A stretch of 64,000 nucleotides of DNA from CBDESM01 sp965205165 (GTDB taxonomy: Bacteria > Chloroflexota > Dehalococcoidia > Bin125): the NCBI GenBank assembly GCA_965205165.1, contig OZ242037.1, forward strand, positions 2,294,001 to 2,358,000. Reading direction: 5' to 3'. Made by a program: the position numbers and the translations under genes. This document shows positions 15,880 through 30,063 of this stretch, one piece after another. Below the pieces are notes generated by a model. That model was given only the letters and a program-made list of their open reading frames with translations. It had not been told where the DNA came from and did no database searches. Position 1 is the stretch's first letter, and each line of letters begins with the position of its first letter.

Positions 15880-16743
15880 TCAGGCGCCCCAGCCGCGCCG
15901 CGCCGGCCTGGCCGCGTACGCGCCCTCCAGCAGATCGCGGTCGAACCACTCGCCCCCTTTGCCCGCAGTCACCCACTCGTACAGCGCCGCCTTGAAGATG
16001 CCCTCCAGCGTCGCCACGATGCCGAACATGATCCCGCCCACGACGACGCCGACCGCGATGCCGGCGGTGACGCTGACCATCCCGACCGCGACCGCCGGGA
16101 TGGCGGTGATCAGCGCCGCCGCGATGTAGGCGATCAGGAACGAGAAGCCCGAGACCAGCTGCTCGCCCCAGCTCCGCTTGAGCAGCCCCGCCGACCGCTT
16201 GATCGCCTCGATCGGGCCGACCCGCTCGACCACCAGCACCGGCACCGTGAAGAAGGTGATGTAGGCCCAGACCGCACCGATCAGCGAGATCAGGATGCTG
16301 GCGATGATCCGCTGGACCCCCTCGCTGTTCTCGTTGGCGGCCGACTGCAGCGCGTTGAGGATCAGGCCGACCGTGCCGGTGATCAGCGTCCAGCCGAAGA
16401 TCGCCAGCCACATCGGCGCGACCGCCCGGAAGCCGCTGCGCACGGTCGGATCCCCGCCCTCCAGCCGCTCCCGCGCCGCCGCGATCAGCGCCGCGTTGCA
16501 GAAGATCACCACGTAGAGCGCGAGGAAGTAGGCGATCAGCGCGCCGATCACGTCGGTCGCGCCGTACTGGACGTTCTGGAGGTCCTCGAACCGCCCCGAT
16601 GCGCCGAACGCCCCCGCCAGCACCGCGGCGATCACCGCCACGCCCAAGGTCGAGAGGATCGGGAAGACGATCAGCTCCTTGTCGAGCTTCAGCACCTGCC
16701 AGCAGGTCTTGATGATCCGCCAGGTGTTGCGCAGCGTGTTCAT
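15880..16743 (-). CDS. Multi-pass membrane protein (DUF6159-like)
   Basis: This 287-residue protein has a short cytoplasmic-looking start (NTLRNTWRIIKTCWQVLKLDKELIVFPILS) and about six hydrophobic segments spread over residues 30-260, rich in Ala, Gly, Val and Ile. The pattern fits the DUF6159 family, whose function is unknown. It overlaps the DUF899 gene stop by 4 bases (ATGA), so the two are probably translationally coupled. I see no catalytic motif. Confidence 0.7.
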   Translation of the reverse strand: MNTLRNTWRIIKTCWQVLKLDKELIVFPILSTLGVAVIAAVLAGAFGASGRFEDLQNVQYGATDVIGALIAYFLALYVVIFCNAALIAAARERLEGGDPTVRSGFRAVAPMWLAIFGWTLITGTVGLILNALQSAANENSEGVQRIIASILISLIGAVWAYITFFTVPVLVVERVGPIEAIKRSAGLLKRSWGEQLVSGFSFLIAYIAAALITAIPAVAVGMVSVTAGIAVGVVVGGIMFGIVATLEGIFKAALYEWVTAGKGGEWFDRDLLEGAYAARPARRGWGA

Positions 16744-17414
16744 CCGCAGTGCCCTTCCGTTTCGGCCTCGTACTCATCATGCCGGCGCACCCATTGCTGG
16801 GGCCAGTCGAGCCCGTCTTCGTCCCGCCCCTTGGGCAGCAGGTCGAGCATTTGGTACGCCCCGTTGAAGGCGTCCAGCCCGCGCTGGTAGGTCGAATACG
16901 TGTGGAAGATGCCGCCCTCCGCGTCCCGCGCGAACACGCTCAGGCCGGGCGATTCATCGTTCTCCCCGCTGGAGGCCCCGTAATCGAAGTTGAAGCCGCC
17001 GCCGGCCGACGAGACCCAGCGGAAGCGCCAGCCCATCCGCTCGCGGTAGTCCCGCAGCTTCTCGTACGGCGCGCGCGACACGCAGGCGAACGCCGCATCC
17101 CGATGCGCCAGATGCACGTCGATCCCGTCGAAGTTGTCGGCCCAGAAGGAGCAGGAAGGGCAGCCCGCATCCCAATCCGGCCCGAACATGAAGTGGTAGA
17201 CGACGAGCTGGGAGCGGGAGCCGAAGAGGTCCGCGAGCGGGACCTCGCCCCCGTCCCCGCGGAAGCGGTAGTCGGCCTCGACCCGCAGCCAGGGCAGCCG
17301 CCGCCGCTCCCGTGCGAGTTCGTCGCGCAGCCGCGTCAGCTGCTTCTCCTTGGCCAGCAGCGCCGCCCGCGCTTGATCCCACTGCTCTCGGTCGACGACG
17401 GGGTGATCGGGCAC
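16740..17414 (-). CDS. DUF899 family thioredoxin-like protein
   Basis: This 224-residue protein matches the DUF899 family: N-terminal helical region with KEKQLTRLRDELARERRRLPW, then LADLFGSRSQLVVYHFMFGP and GCPSCSFWADN, a thioredoxin-like fold with two Cys in CPSC (about residues 88-91). The later VSRAPYEKLRDYRERMGW and FNFDYG are also family hallmarks. Members are predicted redox proteins without a defined substrate. GTG 17414 was chosen as start (PDHPVVDREQW). It lies 17 bases after polA ends. Confidence 0.85.
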   Translation of the reverse strand: MPDHPVVDREQWDQARAALLAKEKQLTRLRDELARERRRLPWLRVEADYRFRGDGGEVPLADLFGSRSQLVVYHFMFGPDWDAGCPSCSFWADNFDGIDVHLAHRDAAFACVSRAPYEKLRDYRERMGWRFRWVSSAGGGFNFDYGASSGENDESPGLSVFARDAEGGIFHTYSTYQRGLDAFNGAYQMLDLLPKGRDEDGLDWPQQWVRRHDEYEAETEGHCG

Positions 17415-17431
17415 GGCGGGCTCCTTGATCC

Positions 17432-20224
17432 TCAAGCGGGCAGCGGCGCGAGGTCGCGCCAGTTGGGGCCGCGCTTCATCTCGATCTGCAGCGGCACGAC
17501 CATCTCGATCGCGGTCGGCATCACCTCGTCCAGCAGCGCCGCCACGTCGCCGACCTCGGATTCGATCGTTTCGAAGATCAGCTCGTCGTGCACCTGCATC
17601 AGCATCCGCGACTTCAGCTCGCGCTCCGCCAGCCCCTCCGAGATGCGCAGCATGGCCAGCTTCATCACGTCCGCGGCGGTGCCCTGGACCGGCATGTTCA
17701 CGGCCATCCGCTCCGCGGCCGAGCGCGCCTGGAAGTTGCGCGCCTCGATGTTCGGCAGCCAGCGCCGGCGCCCCAGCAGCGTTTCCGCGTATTTGTGCTC
17801 CTTGGTGAACTCCTTGATCTCCTCGATCCAGTCGCGCACCCGGGAGAAGCGCCCGAAATAGGCGTCGATGAACGCCTGCGCGTCCGCCCGCTCCATCCCC
17901 GAGCGCTGCGACAGCCCGTGCGCGCTGAGCCCGTAGATCACGCCGAAGTTCATCATCTTCGCCACCCGCCGCATCTCCGGCTGCACGTCCGCCGTGCCCA
18001 CCCCGTAGGCCCCCGCCGCCGTCGCCGCGTGGATGTCCTCGCCGTTGCGGAAGGCCTGGATCAGCCCCTCGTCGCCCGACAGGTGCGCCAGCACCCGCAG
18101 CTCGATCTGCGAATAGTCGGCGCTGAGGAAGCAAACGTCGTCGGCTCCGTCCCATGCGCGGGGCACGAACGCGGAGCGGATTTCGCGCCCCATCTCGCTC
18201 CGCACCGGAATGTTCTGCAGGTTGGGGTTCTCCGACGAGAGCCGCCCGGTCGCGGCCACCGTCTGGTTGTAGTCCGTGTGGATCCGCCCCGTGCCCTCGT
18301 TGACCATCGGCGGCAGCGCCTCCACGTAGGTCGAGCGCAGCTTGCTCAGCTCGCGCCATTCGAGGATCAGGCCGACGATCGCGTAGTCGTCGGCCAGCCG
18401 TTCGAGCTGCTGCGCGTCGGTCGAGTAGCCCTGCGAGGTCTTGCGCGTCTTGGGCAGCCCCAGCTCGTCGAAGAGCACCGTGCTCAGCTGCTTGGGCGAG
18501 CCGATGTTGAACTCCCGCCCCGCCGCTTCATGCACCTCCCGCGTCTTCGCCGCGATCTCCGCGTCGAGCCGCGCGTCCAGATCGCCCAGCACCTCCGCGT
18601 CCATCGCCACGCCGGCGAGCTCCATCTCCGCGAGCACCGGGATCAGCGGCAGCTCCGCCTCGCGGTGCAGCGCGGCCAGCTGCTCCTGCGCCTCGATCTC
18701 GGGCCCCAGCACGGCCGCCAGCCGCAGCGTCATGTCCGCGTCCGCCGCCGCGTAGCGCCCCGCCTCCTCCGGCTTCACCTCGACCATCGAAACCTGCGCC
18801 CGCCCCTTGCCGATCACCTCTTCGATCGGCGTCATCTCCACGCCCAGCCGGGTCGACGCCAGCGCCTTCAGCCCGATCTGCTGCTCGTTGAGCAGGTACG
18901 CCTGCAGCATCGTGTCCGCCGCCAGCCCGCGCAGTTGCACGCCCGCCCGCCGCAGCACCTTCATGTCGAACTTGGCGTTGTGCAGCACTTTCGGAATCGC
19001 CCCGTCCTCCAGCACCGGCCGCAGCGCGTCGCGCACCTCGTCCGGCGGCAGCGTCGGCTCGCCGTCATCGGCGTGGCGGACCGGGATGTAGCAGGCGCGG
19101 CCCTCCGCCACGGCCAGCGCGTAGCCCGCGATGCGGCAGTCGATCGTGTCGGTGCTGGACGTCTCCAAATCGACGGCGAGCAGCGGCGCCTCCGCGGCCA
19201 GTCCGATCCACGCCGCGAGCGACGCTTCGTCGCGCACGATCTCGTACTCCGCTTCGACCTGCGACGCGCTCGGGGCGGCCACCACCGACGCGCCCGACCA
19301 CTCGCCGAACCACTCGAGGTGCGAGCGGAAATTGAGCTCGCGGAACAGCTCGACCACCTCCTCGCGCTCGTAGTCGGCGACCTCCGCCGCGTCGAGATCG
19401 ATCTCGACCGGCGCGTCGTGGACGATGGTGGCGAGCGTCTTGGACAGCTCCGCCGACTCCCGGCCCTCGCGCAGGTTGGCCTGCGCCCGCTTCGGCGCGA
19501 CCTCGTCGAGGTGCGCGTACACCTCCTCCATCGTCGCCCACTGGTTCAGCAGCTTCACCGCCGTCTTGTCCCCGATCCCCTTCACGCCCGGGATGTTGTC
19601 CGACGTGTCCCCGACCAGCGCCTTGTAGTCGATCATCTGGATCGGATCGATCCCGTAGCGCGCCCGCACCCGCTCATCCGAGTCGTAGCGGACGACGTCG
19701 CGCTTGAACGGGCGGAACATGTACACGCCGACCCCCTCGCGGACCAGCTGTACCAAGTCGCTGTCCAGCGTGGCGATCCACGTCTCGATCCCCGTCGCGG
19801 CCGCTTGGTCCGCCAGCGTCGCCAGCACGTCGTCCGCCTCGTAGCCCTCCGCCTCGTAGATCGGGATCGAAAACGCCTCCGCGATCTGCCGGCAGCGCAG
19901 CACCGACTGGGGAAAATCATCCGGCGCTTCCTCGCGGTGCGCCTTGTACGGCTCGTACATCTGCTTGCGGAAGGTCGTGTCGTCCGACACGTCGAGCGCG
20001 AGCGCCACGTGCGTGGGCTTGAGGTCGTCGAGCACCGAGCGGAGCGTGTTCACGAAGCCGTAGGGCGCCGTCGTGTTCTCCCCCGTCTCCTTGTGCCGCA
20101 GCGGGTCCCGCATCGCGTAGTAGGCGCGGAAGATGATCGCGTGCCCGTCCAGCAGGACCAGGCGCCGCTCCTGCGGCAGCGGCATCGCGCCCTGCGGCGC
20201 GGCGGCGTCGGCTTGATCGGTCAT
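17432..20224 (-). CDS. polA: DNA polymerase I
   Basis: This 930-residue enzyme fills gaps and removes RNA primers. The N-terminal 5'-3' nuclease covers about 20-310 (LLDGHAIIFRAYYAM, and TLDSDLVQLV). The 3'-5' exonuclease (about 330-510) keeps its carboxylates: AVDLETSS, LHNAKFDMKVL and YAAADADMTL, so proofreading should be active. The polymerase domain has motif A (DYSQIELRVLAHLSGD), motif B (MMNFGVIYGLSAHGLS) and motif C (QVHDELIFE). The frame is open far upstream antisense to uvrA, but ATG 20224 gives the normal start. A TACCCT hexamer on the minus strand (20245-20250) may be its -10. Confidence 0.97.
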   Translation of the reverse strand: MTDQADAAAPQGAMPLPQERRLVLLDGHAIIFRAYYAMRDPLRHKETGENTTAPYGFVNTLRSVLDDLKPTHVALALDVSDDTTFRKQMYEPYKAHREEAPDDFPQSVLRCRQIAEAFSIPIYEAEGYEADDVLATLADQAAATGIETWIATLDSDLVQLVREGVGVYMFRPFKRDVVRYDSDERVRARYGIDPIQMIDYKALVGDTSDNIPGVKGIGDKTAVKLLNQWATMEEVYAHLDEVAPKRAQANLREGRESAELSKTLATIVHDAPVEIDLDAAEVADYEREEVVELFRELNFRSHLEWFGEWSGASVVAAPSASQVEAEYEIVRDEASLAAWIGLAAEAPLLAVDLETSSTDTIDCRIAGYALAVAEGRACYIPVRHADDGEPTLPPDEVRDALRPVLEDGAIPKVLHNAKFDMKVLRRAGVQLRGLAADTMLQAYLLNEQQIGLKALASTRLGVEMTPIEEVIGKGRAQVSMVEVKPEEAGRYAAADADMTLRLAAVLGPEIEAQEQLAALHREAELPLIPVLAEMELAGVAMDAEVLGDLDARLDAEIAAKTREVHEAAGREFNIGSPKQLSTVLFDELGLPKTRKTSQGYSTDAQQLERLADDYAIVGLILEWRELSKLRSTYVEALPPMVNEGTGRIHTDYNQTVAATGRLSSENPNLQNIPVRSEMGREIRSAFVPRAWDGADDVCFLSADYSQIELRVLAHLSGDEGLIQAFRNGEDIHAATAAGAYGVGTADVQPEMRRVAKMMNFGVIYGLSAHGLSQRSGMERADAQAFIDAYFGRFSRVRDWIEEIKEFTKEHKYAETLLGRRRWLPNIEARNFQARSAAERMAVNMPVQGTAADVMKLAMLRISEGLAERELKSRMLMQVHDELIFETIESEVGDVAALLDEVMPTAIEMVVPLQIEMKRGPNWRDLAPLPA

Positions 20225-20350
20225 GGCCCAATCCCCCGCCCGCGAGGGTACCCGCACGGCCGCGGGCGGGGGACGGCGCGCCCGCGGATCGGATTCGCGG
20301 TGCGGTACGATGGGGCGCGCCCCATCCTCGACGCTTCCGGGAGCCCGTCC

Positions 20351-23353
<3,003 letters not shown>

Positions 23354-23377
23354 TCCGCCGAATTCACCTCGCGGGTA

Positions 23378-23406
23378 TTGCCCGCGCTGCCCGTACCCCC
23401 TATAAC
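23378..23406 (+). promoter_or_regulatory. Promoter of the ferredoxin gene
   Basis: TTGCCC (23378-23383), a 17-base spacer and TATAAC (23401-23406) form a convincing sigma-70-type promoter 65 bases ahead of the ferredoxin ATG. The same TTGCCC -35 with 17-base spacing is found ahead of hppA. Confidence 0.55.
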
Positions 23407-23470
23407 GGATCGTGCAGCGGGCAGACACCGCGGGCGCGCCGCGGTTGCCGCAGTGACGAGAGGCCCAGCC

Positions 23471-23758
<288 letters not shown>

Positions 23759-23791
23759 CCCCGGCGCGCCCGTTGCCGGATCCCAACGCCT

Positions 23792-24403
23792 CTACCCGGC
23801 CTCGCCGAGCGCCTCCAACCGCGCAACCCAAGCATCGAACCGCGGGCACTCCGCCCGAATGCCCGCGAGCCCGATCTCTTCCGCGACCGCGCGACCGCCT
23901 GCCACTTTCTTGTATCCCGGATGCTCTCCCCTGATTCGCTTGCTGGGAGCGGTAGCGGGCGAATCGTTGATCTCCTCAGGTGTCGGGAACTGAGCTCGGA
24001 TTGAGCGCAACCGGACGACGAGGTTCGCGGGCGCACCCGCGATGACGGCGAAGCCGCTCACGTCGGCGAACAGCAGCGCCTCGAATTCGTGCATCTGCAC
24101 ATAAGAGAACACTCGCGCTCCGGGCTTCACCCGCCGCGCCAGTTCTCCATCGATTCGCGCCTGCAAGTCATCGGCCGCGGCGTCCGGGCGATCCTGAAAG
24201 CCGTAGAAATCAATGAGCGATGTCACGGCGTCGAAGGAGTGCGAGAACTTGACCATCTCATTGACGATTCTGCTGAGACTCACTCTCCCGCCGAGTGACG
24301 ACGCTTTGGCATCAACTTGGAAATCACGGAGATGAGGGCCGAGAATCGACTGCACGAACGCCTCTTCGGTGGCGCCTTCCACGACGATGCCGAGTCGGAT
24401 CAC
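23792..24403 (-). CDS. DUF4276 family protein, TOPRIM-like nuclease candidate
   Basis: This 203-residue protein opens LGIVVEGATEEAFVQSIL, the EGxTE motif at the start of TOPRIM-like DUF4276 proteins, and has the family stretch SLIDFYGFQDRPDA and VQMHEFEALLFAD. In OLD-type systems such a TOPRIM domain is the metal-dependent nuclease fused to, or paired with, an ABC-type ATPase. Here GTG 24403 overlaps the stop of the upstream AAA gene by 4 bases (GTGA), so the two proteins are almost certainly a pair. I infer an effector role, perhaps in phage defence; no experiment or homology search supports this here. Confidence 0.78.
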   Translation of the reverse strand: MIRLGIVVEGATEEAFVQSILGPHLRDFQVDAKASSLGGRVSLSRIVNEMVKFSHSFDAVTSLIDFYGFQDRPDAAADDLQARIDGELARRVKPGARVFSYVQMHEFEALLFADVSGFAVIAGAPANLVVRLRSIRAQFPTPEEINDSPATAPSKRIRGEHPGYKKVAGGRAVAEEIGLAGIRAECPRFDAWVARLEALGEAG

Positions 24404-25530
24404 GGCCGTCCGCCCAGGAGATTCTTCATCCAGAGGTCGCCCGCCGTGGCGTAGTCGTCCAACCACGCCTTGAAATCCTCGCTGCCGTGGCGGCGGAAGG
24501 ATGTCCGCCCATCCGCAAGTTCCGCCACGAACAGGTTTTCAACCTCGAATTCGTCCACGAACAAGGGCGATTGCGTAGCTACGATCACTTGGCGCTCGAT
24601 CCCGATCGACTTGATCATCTCCGCAACCAAGGCGATCGCCGAAGGATGCAGCCCCAGCTCCGGCTCGTCGATCATGATCACGTCCGGGAGCATGTCTCCG
24701 GGCAGCGTGAGCAGCGTCGCCAGCGCGAAGAGCCGCAGCGATCCGTCCGACGTCAGATGGGGACCAAGCACCTTGTCGAAGTGCCGACTCCGCCACCGGA
24801 GCAACACCTTGCCGTACTCCTCGCGCAGCACGAACTCCTCGAAACCAGGCACCATCCACCGGGCGATGCGGCAGATTTCCGCATATCGCTTCGGCTCGTG
24901 CTGCTCGAGCCGCAGGAGGACCGGTGCCAAGTTGCCCCCGTCATTGCGCAGGAAGACCGAATCCGACGCGTCCCACTTCGTCTTCATCCGCGACGTATCG
25001 GACGTGTCGTGGAAATGGAACACCTGCAAGTCGCGCATGAAGAATGCCACCGATCGAGCCGTGGCTGGATTGAAGCCGGCAGCCGTATCGGATTCGCCCG
25101 CCAACACCAAGGAAGACTCGGTCCGACCACTGCCCAGATGCTGCCAGTTCGAGGCGTCCGTCCAGCTCGGTCGCGTAAACCGAATGCGCTCGTCCTTGAA
25201 GACGAACCGGTCCGGCTGGCCATAGTCCAGATCGAAGCCGTACTCGTTCAGGCCCGACTCGGCACGCACTCCGATTTCCGCGCTCAGCCTCGGCGTGACC
25301 TGCGCGCCCCCGAAGAGCTGATCATCCGCACCGCCCTGCATGGCGACGTACATTCCCAGCTGCGACGACCGCAGCATCCAGTTCATCATCTCGAAGAACT
25401 TGAGGAGATTGCTCTTGCCGGAGCCATTCGGCCCGATCATCACCGCCACGTCGGGCAGATCGGCCAGCTCAACGTCCGCGAGGGAACGGAACCCTTGAAT
25501 CTTGATCGATTCGATCTTTGGATGTGACAT
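24400..25530 (-). CDS. AAA/ABC-type ATPase (AAA_21/AAA_15-like), partner of DUF4276
   Basis: This 376-residue ATPase has the RecF/OLD-like opening IESIKIQGFRSLADVEL, Walker A MIGPNGSGKSNLLKF (about 36-50), a signature-like LTSDGSLRLFALATLL (about 268), Walker B VIMIDEPELGLHP (about 296) and the sensor region VIVATQSPLFVDEF. A large insert carries no recognisable motif. ATG 25530 was chosen; a TTG lies 24 bases further upstream in frame. Codon use in this two-gene locus looks somewhat less GC-biased than the neighbours, by eye. Together with the DUF4276 gene it resembles two-gene OLD-like or PARIS-like defence modules in layout. Confidence 0.85.
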   Translation of the reverse strand: MSHPKIESIKIQGFRSLADVELADLPDVAVMIGPNGSGKSNLLKFFEMMNWMLRSSQLGMYVAMQGGADDQLFGGAQVTPRLSAEIGVRAESGLNEYGFDLDYGQPDRFVFKDERIRFTRPSWTDASNWQHLGSGRTESSLVLAGESDTAAGFNPATARSVAFFMRDLQVFHFHDTSDTSRMKTKWDASDSVFLRNDGGNLAPVLLRLEQHEPKRYAEICRIARWMVPGFEEFVLREEYGKVLLRWRSRHFDKVLGPHLTSDGSLRLFALATLLTLPGDMLPDVIMIDEPELGLHPSAIALVAEMIKSIGIERQVIVATQSPLFVDEFEVENLFVAELADGRTSFRRHGSEDFKAWLDDYATAGDLWMKNLLGGRP

Positions 25531-25575
25531 TCCGCGTCGCTCCGCGCGACTCAACGCTACCCGCTTGCCGGCCGG

Positions 25576-26907
25576 TCAGAACCCCAGGCGGTCGCGGAGG
25601 GCGTCTTTCAGTTCGGGGATGGGGATGCGGACTTGCTCTTGGGTGTCGCGGTCGCGGATGGTGGCGGCGTTGTCTTCGAGGCTGTCGAAGTCGATGGTGA
25701 TGCAGAGGGGGGTGCCGATCTCGTCTTGGCGGCGGTAGCGGCGGCCGATTGATTGCGTGTCGTCGTACTGCGTCGTCCAATGCGGGCGCAGGTCCTGCCA
25801 GACCTGCTTGGCGAGATCGGAGACGGGCTGCTTGCGGCTGAGCGGGAGGACGGCGGCGGCGACGGGGGCCATCCTGGGCGCGAGGGCGAGGACTGCGCGG
25901 TCGTCGCCCTTCTCGTCGGGCACGACGCGGTAGGCGTCGCAGAGCATGGCGAGGACGATCCGGTCGACGCCGGCGGCGGGCTCGATCACGTGCGGCACGA
26001 CGTGCTCGCCGCGCTCCTGGTCGAAGTACTCCAAGCGCTTGCCCGAGGCTTCCGCGTGCTGGGCGAGATCGAAATTGGTGCGGTTGGCGATGCCTTCGAG
26101 CTCGTCCCAGCCCCAGGGGAAGCGGTACTGGAGGTCGGTCGTGCCGGCGGAGTAGTGCGAGAGCTTTTCCTGCGGGTGGACATCGCGGCGGATGTTTTCG
26201 GGGCGGATGCCGATCTCGGCGTACCAGGCTTCGCGGGCGGCGATCCATTCGCCGTAGCTGGCGGCGGCGTCCTCCGGGGCGACGAAGTACTCCATCTCCA
26301 TCTGCTCGAACTCGCGGGTGCGGAAGATGAAGTTGCCCAGCACGATCTCGTTGCGGAACGACTTGCCCTGCTGGGCGATGCCGAACGGCAGCCGCCGCCG
26401 CGTTGCCGTCAGCACGTTCTCGAAGTTGATGAAGATGCCCTGCGCGGTTTCGGGGCGCAGGTAGGCCTCCGCGGCGGCGTCGGCGACGGGGCCGACGTTG
26501 GTGCGGAACATCAGGTTGAACTCGCGCGCCTCGGTGAAGGCCCCCTTCGCGCCGCAGGTCGGGCAGGTCTCCGCGTCCTCCAGGTGGTCCTCGCGGAAGC
26601 GGCCCTTGCACTCGCGGCAGTCGACCATCGGGTCGTGGAAGTTCTGCACGTGGCCGGAGGCCTCCCAGACGCGGGGCGACTGGATGATCGCGGTGTCGAT
26701 GCCGACCACGTCGGCGCGTTCGCGCACCATCGAGCGCCACCAGGCGTCCTTGATGTTGCGCTTGAGCTCGACGCCGAGCGGGCCGTAGTCGTAGGTGGAG
26801 CCGAAGCCGCCGTAGATTTCGCTGGCGGGGAAGACGAAGCCGCGCTGCTTGCAGAGCGAGACGATGGCGTCGAGGGGCACGGGCTCGGCGTGGGCGTCGG
26901 CGGGCAT
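25576..26907 (-). CDS. glyS: Glycyl-tRNA synthetase, class II, single-chain (alpha2) type
   Basis: This 443-residue enzyme charges tRNA-Gly. It opens with IVSLCKQRGFVFPASEIYGGFGSTYDYGPLG, the standard start. A Cys pair element (CRECKGRF and CPTCGAKG, about 96-125) is probably zinc-binding. Class II motif 2 is FGIAQQGKSFRNEI...RTREFEQMEMEYF, and motif 3 includes IEPAAGVDRIVLAML. The anticodon-binding domain (about 345-443) is complete. There is no room for a T-box leader in the 79 bases ahead of the start. Confidence 0.96.
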   Translation of the reverse strand: MPADAHAEPVPLDAIVSLCKQRGFVFPASEIYGGFGSTYDYGPLGVELKRNIKDAWWRSMVRERADVVGIDTAIIQSPRVWEASGHVQNFHDPMVDCRECKGRFREDHLEDAETCPTCGAKGAFTEAREFNLMFRTNVGPVADAAAEAYLRPETAQGIFINFENVLTATRRRLPFGIAQQGKSFRNEIVLGNFIFRTREFEQMEMEYFVAPEDAAASYGEWIAAREAWYAEIGIRPENIRRDVHPQEKLSHYSAGTTDLQYRFPWGWDELEGIANRTNFDLAQHAEASGKRLEYFDQERGEHVVPHVIEPAAGVDRIVLAMLCDAYRVVPDEKGDDRAVLALAPRMAPVAAAVLPLSRKQPVSDLAKQVWQDLRPHWTTQYDDTQSIGRRYRRQDEIGTPLCITIDFDSLEDNAATIRDRDTQEQVRIPIPELKDALRDRLGF

Positions 26908-26944
26908 GGCGGTTCTCCTCTCGGCGCTGCGCGGGCGGTGCGGC

Positions 26945-26959
26945 TAGGCTCAAAGCCTA
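26945..26959. repeat. 6-bp inverted repeat TAGGCT-caa-AGCCTA in the glyS divergent gap
   Basis: Arms at 26945-26950 and 26954-26959 with a three-base spacer lie between the divergent starts of glyS (26907) and the small membrane protein gene (26987). It may be an operator or part of overlapping -10 elements (TAGGCT on either strand). Evidence is limited to the symmetry and position. Confidence 0.3.
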
Positions 26960-26986
26960 CGCAGCGATCCCGTTGAGGAGCAGCGC

Positions 26987-27153
26987 ATGAAGCGTTACCT
27001 GCTGGGCTTGGCGATCGGGGCCGCGATCGGCGGCGTGCTGGCGACGCTGGCCGCCGGCGCATCGGGCGAGGCCGCGGCGGAGCAGATCCGCGCCCGCGCC
27101 GCCGGCGGTCGGCGCAGCCCGGACGGCGACGGCCCGGATGACGGCGCCGCCGC

Positions 27154-27157
<4 letters not shown>
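26987..27157 (+). CDS. Small single-span membrane protein (YtxH-like)
   Basis: This 56-residue ORF has a strong GAGGAG ribosome binding site 6 bases before ATG 26987. Residues 4-24 (YLLGLAIGAAIGGVLATLAAG) form one membrane helix with GxxxG spacing, followed by a short basic then acidic tail. The helix plus ASGEAAAEQIRARAA resembles the YtxH family of small stress-related proteins, but at this length the match is weak. Its stop codon overlaps the hppA stop on the other strand by 4 bases. Confidence 0.6.
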
Positions 27158-29217
<2,060 letters not shown>

Positions 29218-29283
29218 GTGACCCCCTCGTGAAGGTGTCGAACGCGCCGCGCCGGATCGTTCGGGCGCGGCGCACCGTGCGGG

Positions 29284-29312
29284 AGCGTATCGCCCGCCAA
29301 TTCTGCGGGCAA
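29284..29312 (-). promoter_or_regulatory. Promoter of hppA
   Basis: On the minus strand TTGCCC (29307-29312), a 17-base spacer and TACGCT (29284-29289) precede the hppA ATG by about 66 bases. The -10 is the same hexamer as in the rRNA operon promoter, and the -35 is the same as in the ferredoxin promoter. Confidence 0.55.
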
Positions 29313-29334
29313 TTCCGCCCCCGTTACGTCGCGG

Positions 29335-29679
29335 CTAGAGGTCCTTGACCGGCGCGGGCAGCTCGCCCTCGCGGGCGGCGTCGATCATCTGCTTGGCCTC
29401 GGCGGGCATTTCGACGCCCATCTGGTCGAAGCGCTCCTCGGCCCAGCGGCCGATCTGGCGCGGGTCCTTGTAGGCGTCCGGGCCCGCGCCGGGGCCGGGC
29501 GAGCCGTACTGATCGAGCACCTGCGACTCGGTCTTCGGCGTGGCGAAGCGCGAGACGACGCGGGCGACGTCCGCGCCGCCGCAGCTTTCGCAGGCGGGCG
29601 GCGACGCCTTGGCGAGCGAGCGGTGGAACGCCTCGGTGATCGCGCCGCAGCCAGCGCAGCGGTACTCGTAGATCGGCAT
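29335..29679 (-). CDS. FmdB-type zinc ribbon protein
   Basis: This 114-residue protein opens MPIYEYRCAGCGAITEAFH and has a second Cys pair (CESCGG), giving the FmdB-family zinc ribbon in the first 45 residues. The rest is a low-complexity tail with a short helical end. FmdB was named as a putative regulator of formamidase in Methylophilus; the general role is unknown. It follows yraN by 9 bases. Confidence 0.85.
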   Translation of the reverse strand: MPIYEYRCAGCGAITEAFHRSLAKASPPACESCGGADVARVVSRFATPKTESQVLDQYGSPGPGAGPDAYKDPRQIGRWAEERFDQMGVEMPAEAKQMIDAAREGELPAPVKDL

Positions 29680-29688
29680 GCGGGCAGG

Positions 29689-30063
29689 TTAGCGCCGTGC
29701 GTCCTCGACCGCGCCGCGGAGGTGCGCCTGCACTTCGAGCCGGCCGGATTCGCCCCGTCCGACCGCGATCACGTCGATGCGGAGGTCGAGCTCCCGCCGC
29801 GCTTCCGCCAGCAGCCCGCGGGCGAGGCGGCGGAGCTGGCGCTGCTTGGCCGCATCCACCGATTCCAAGGCCGCGAGCGCCGCCGCTTCCGCGCCGCGGC
29901 TGCGCACTTCGACGATCGCCGCCGTCCCGCCGGGATCCCGAGCGATGATGTCCGCCTCGCCCCACGGCCGGCGGTAGTTGCGGGCCAAGATCCGGTATCC
30001 GCGCTGCAAAAGCCAGGCGCAGGCGGCGTCTTCGCCGGCGCGGCCGAGCCGCTGCCTGCCCCT
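29689..30063 (-). CDS. yraN: YraN family endonuclease-like protein, start unclear
   Basis: The core LGRAGEDAACAWLLQRGYRILARNYRRPWGEADIIARDPGGTAAIVEVRSR is a clear YraN/UPF0102 domain of the Holliday-junction-resolvase-like fold, with Glu-Asp-Val/Glu-type carboxylates in EADIIA and VEVRSR. The family usually starts 3-6 residues before LGRxGE. Here no ATG, GTG or TTG occurs in frame at that place; the nearest in-frame ATGs (30222 and 30246) lie deep inside rnhB. The rnhB stop falls exactly at the expected start, so non-standard initiation, coupling, or a sequence error is possible. The start given is only the domain limit. Confidence 0.75.
   Translation of the reverse strand, partial: RGRQRLGRAGEDAACAWLLQRGYRILARNYRRPWGEADIIARDPGGTAAIVEVRSRGAEAAALAALESVDAAKQRQLRRLARGLLAEARRELDLRIDVIAVGRGESGRLEVQAHLRGAVEDARR

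Noticed and set aside
26908..26986. T-box or glycine riboswitch ahead of glyS
   Set aside because: The gap is only 79 bases, and no T-box sequence or glycine aptamer core is present.
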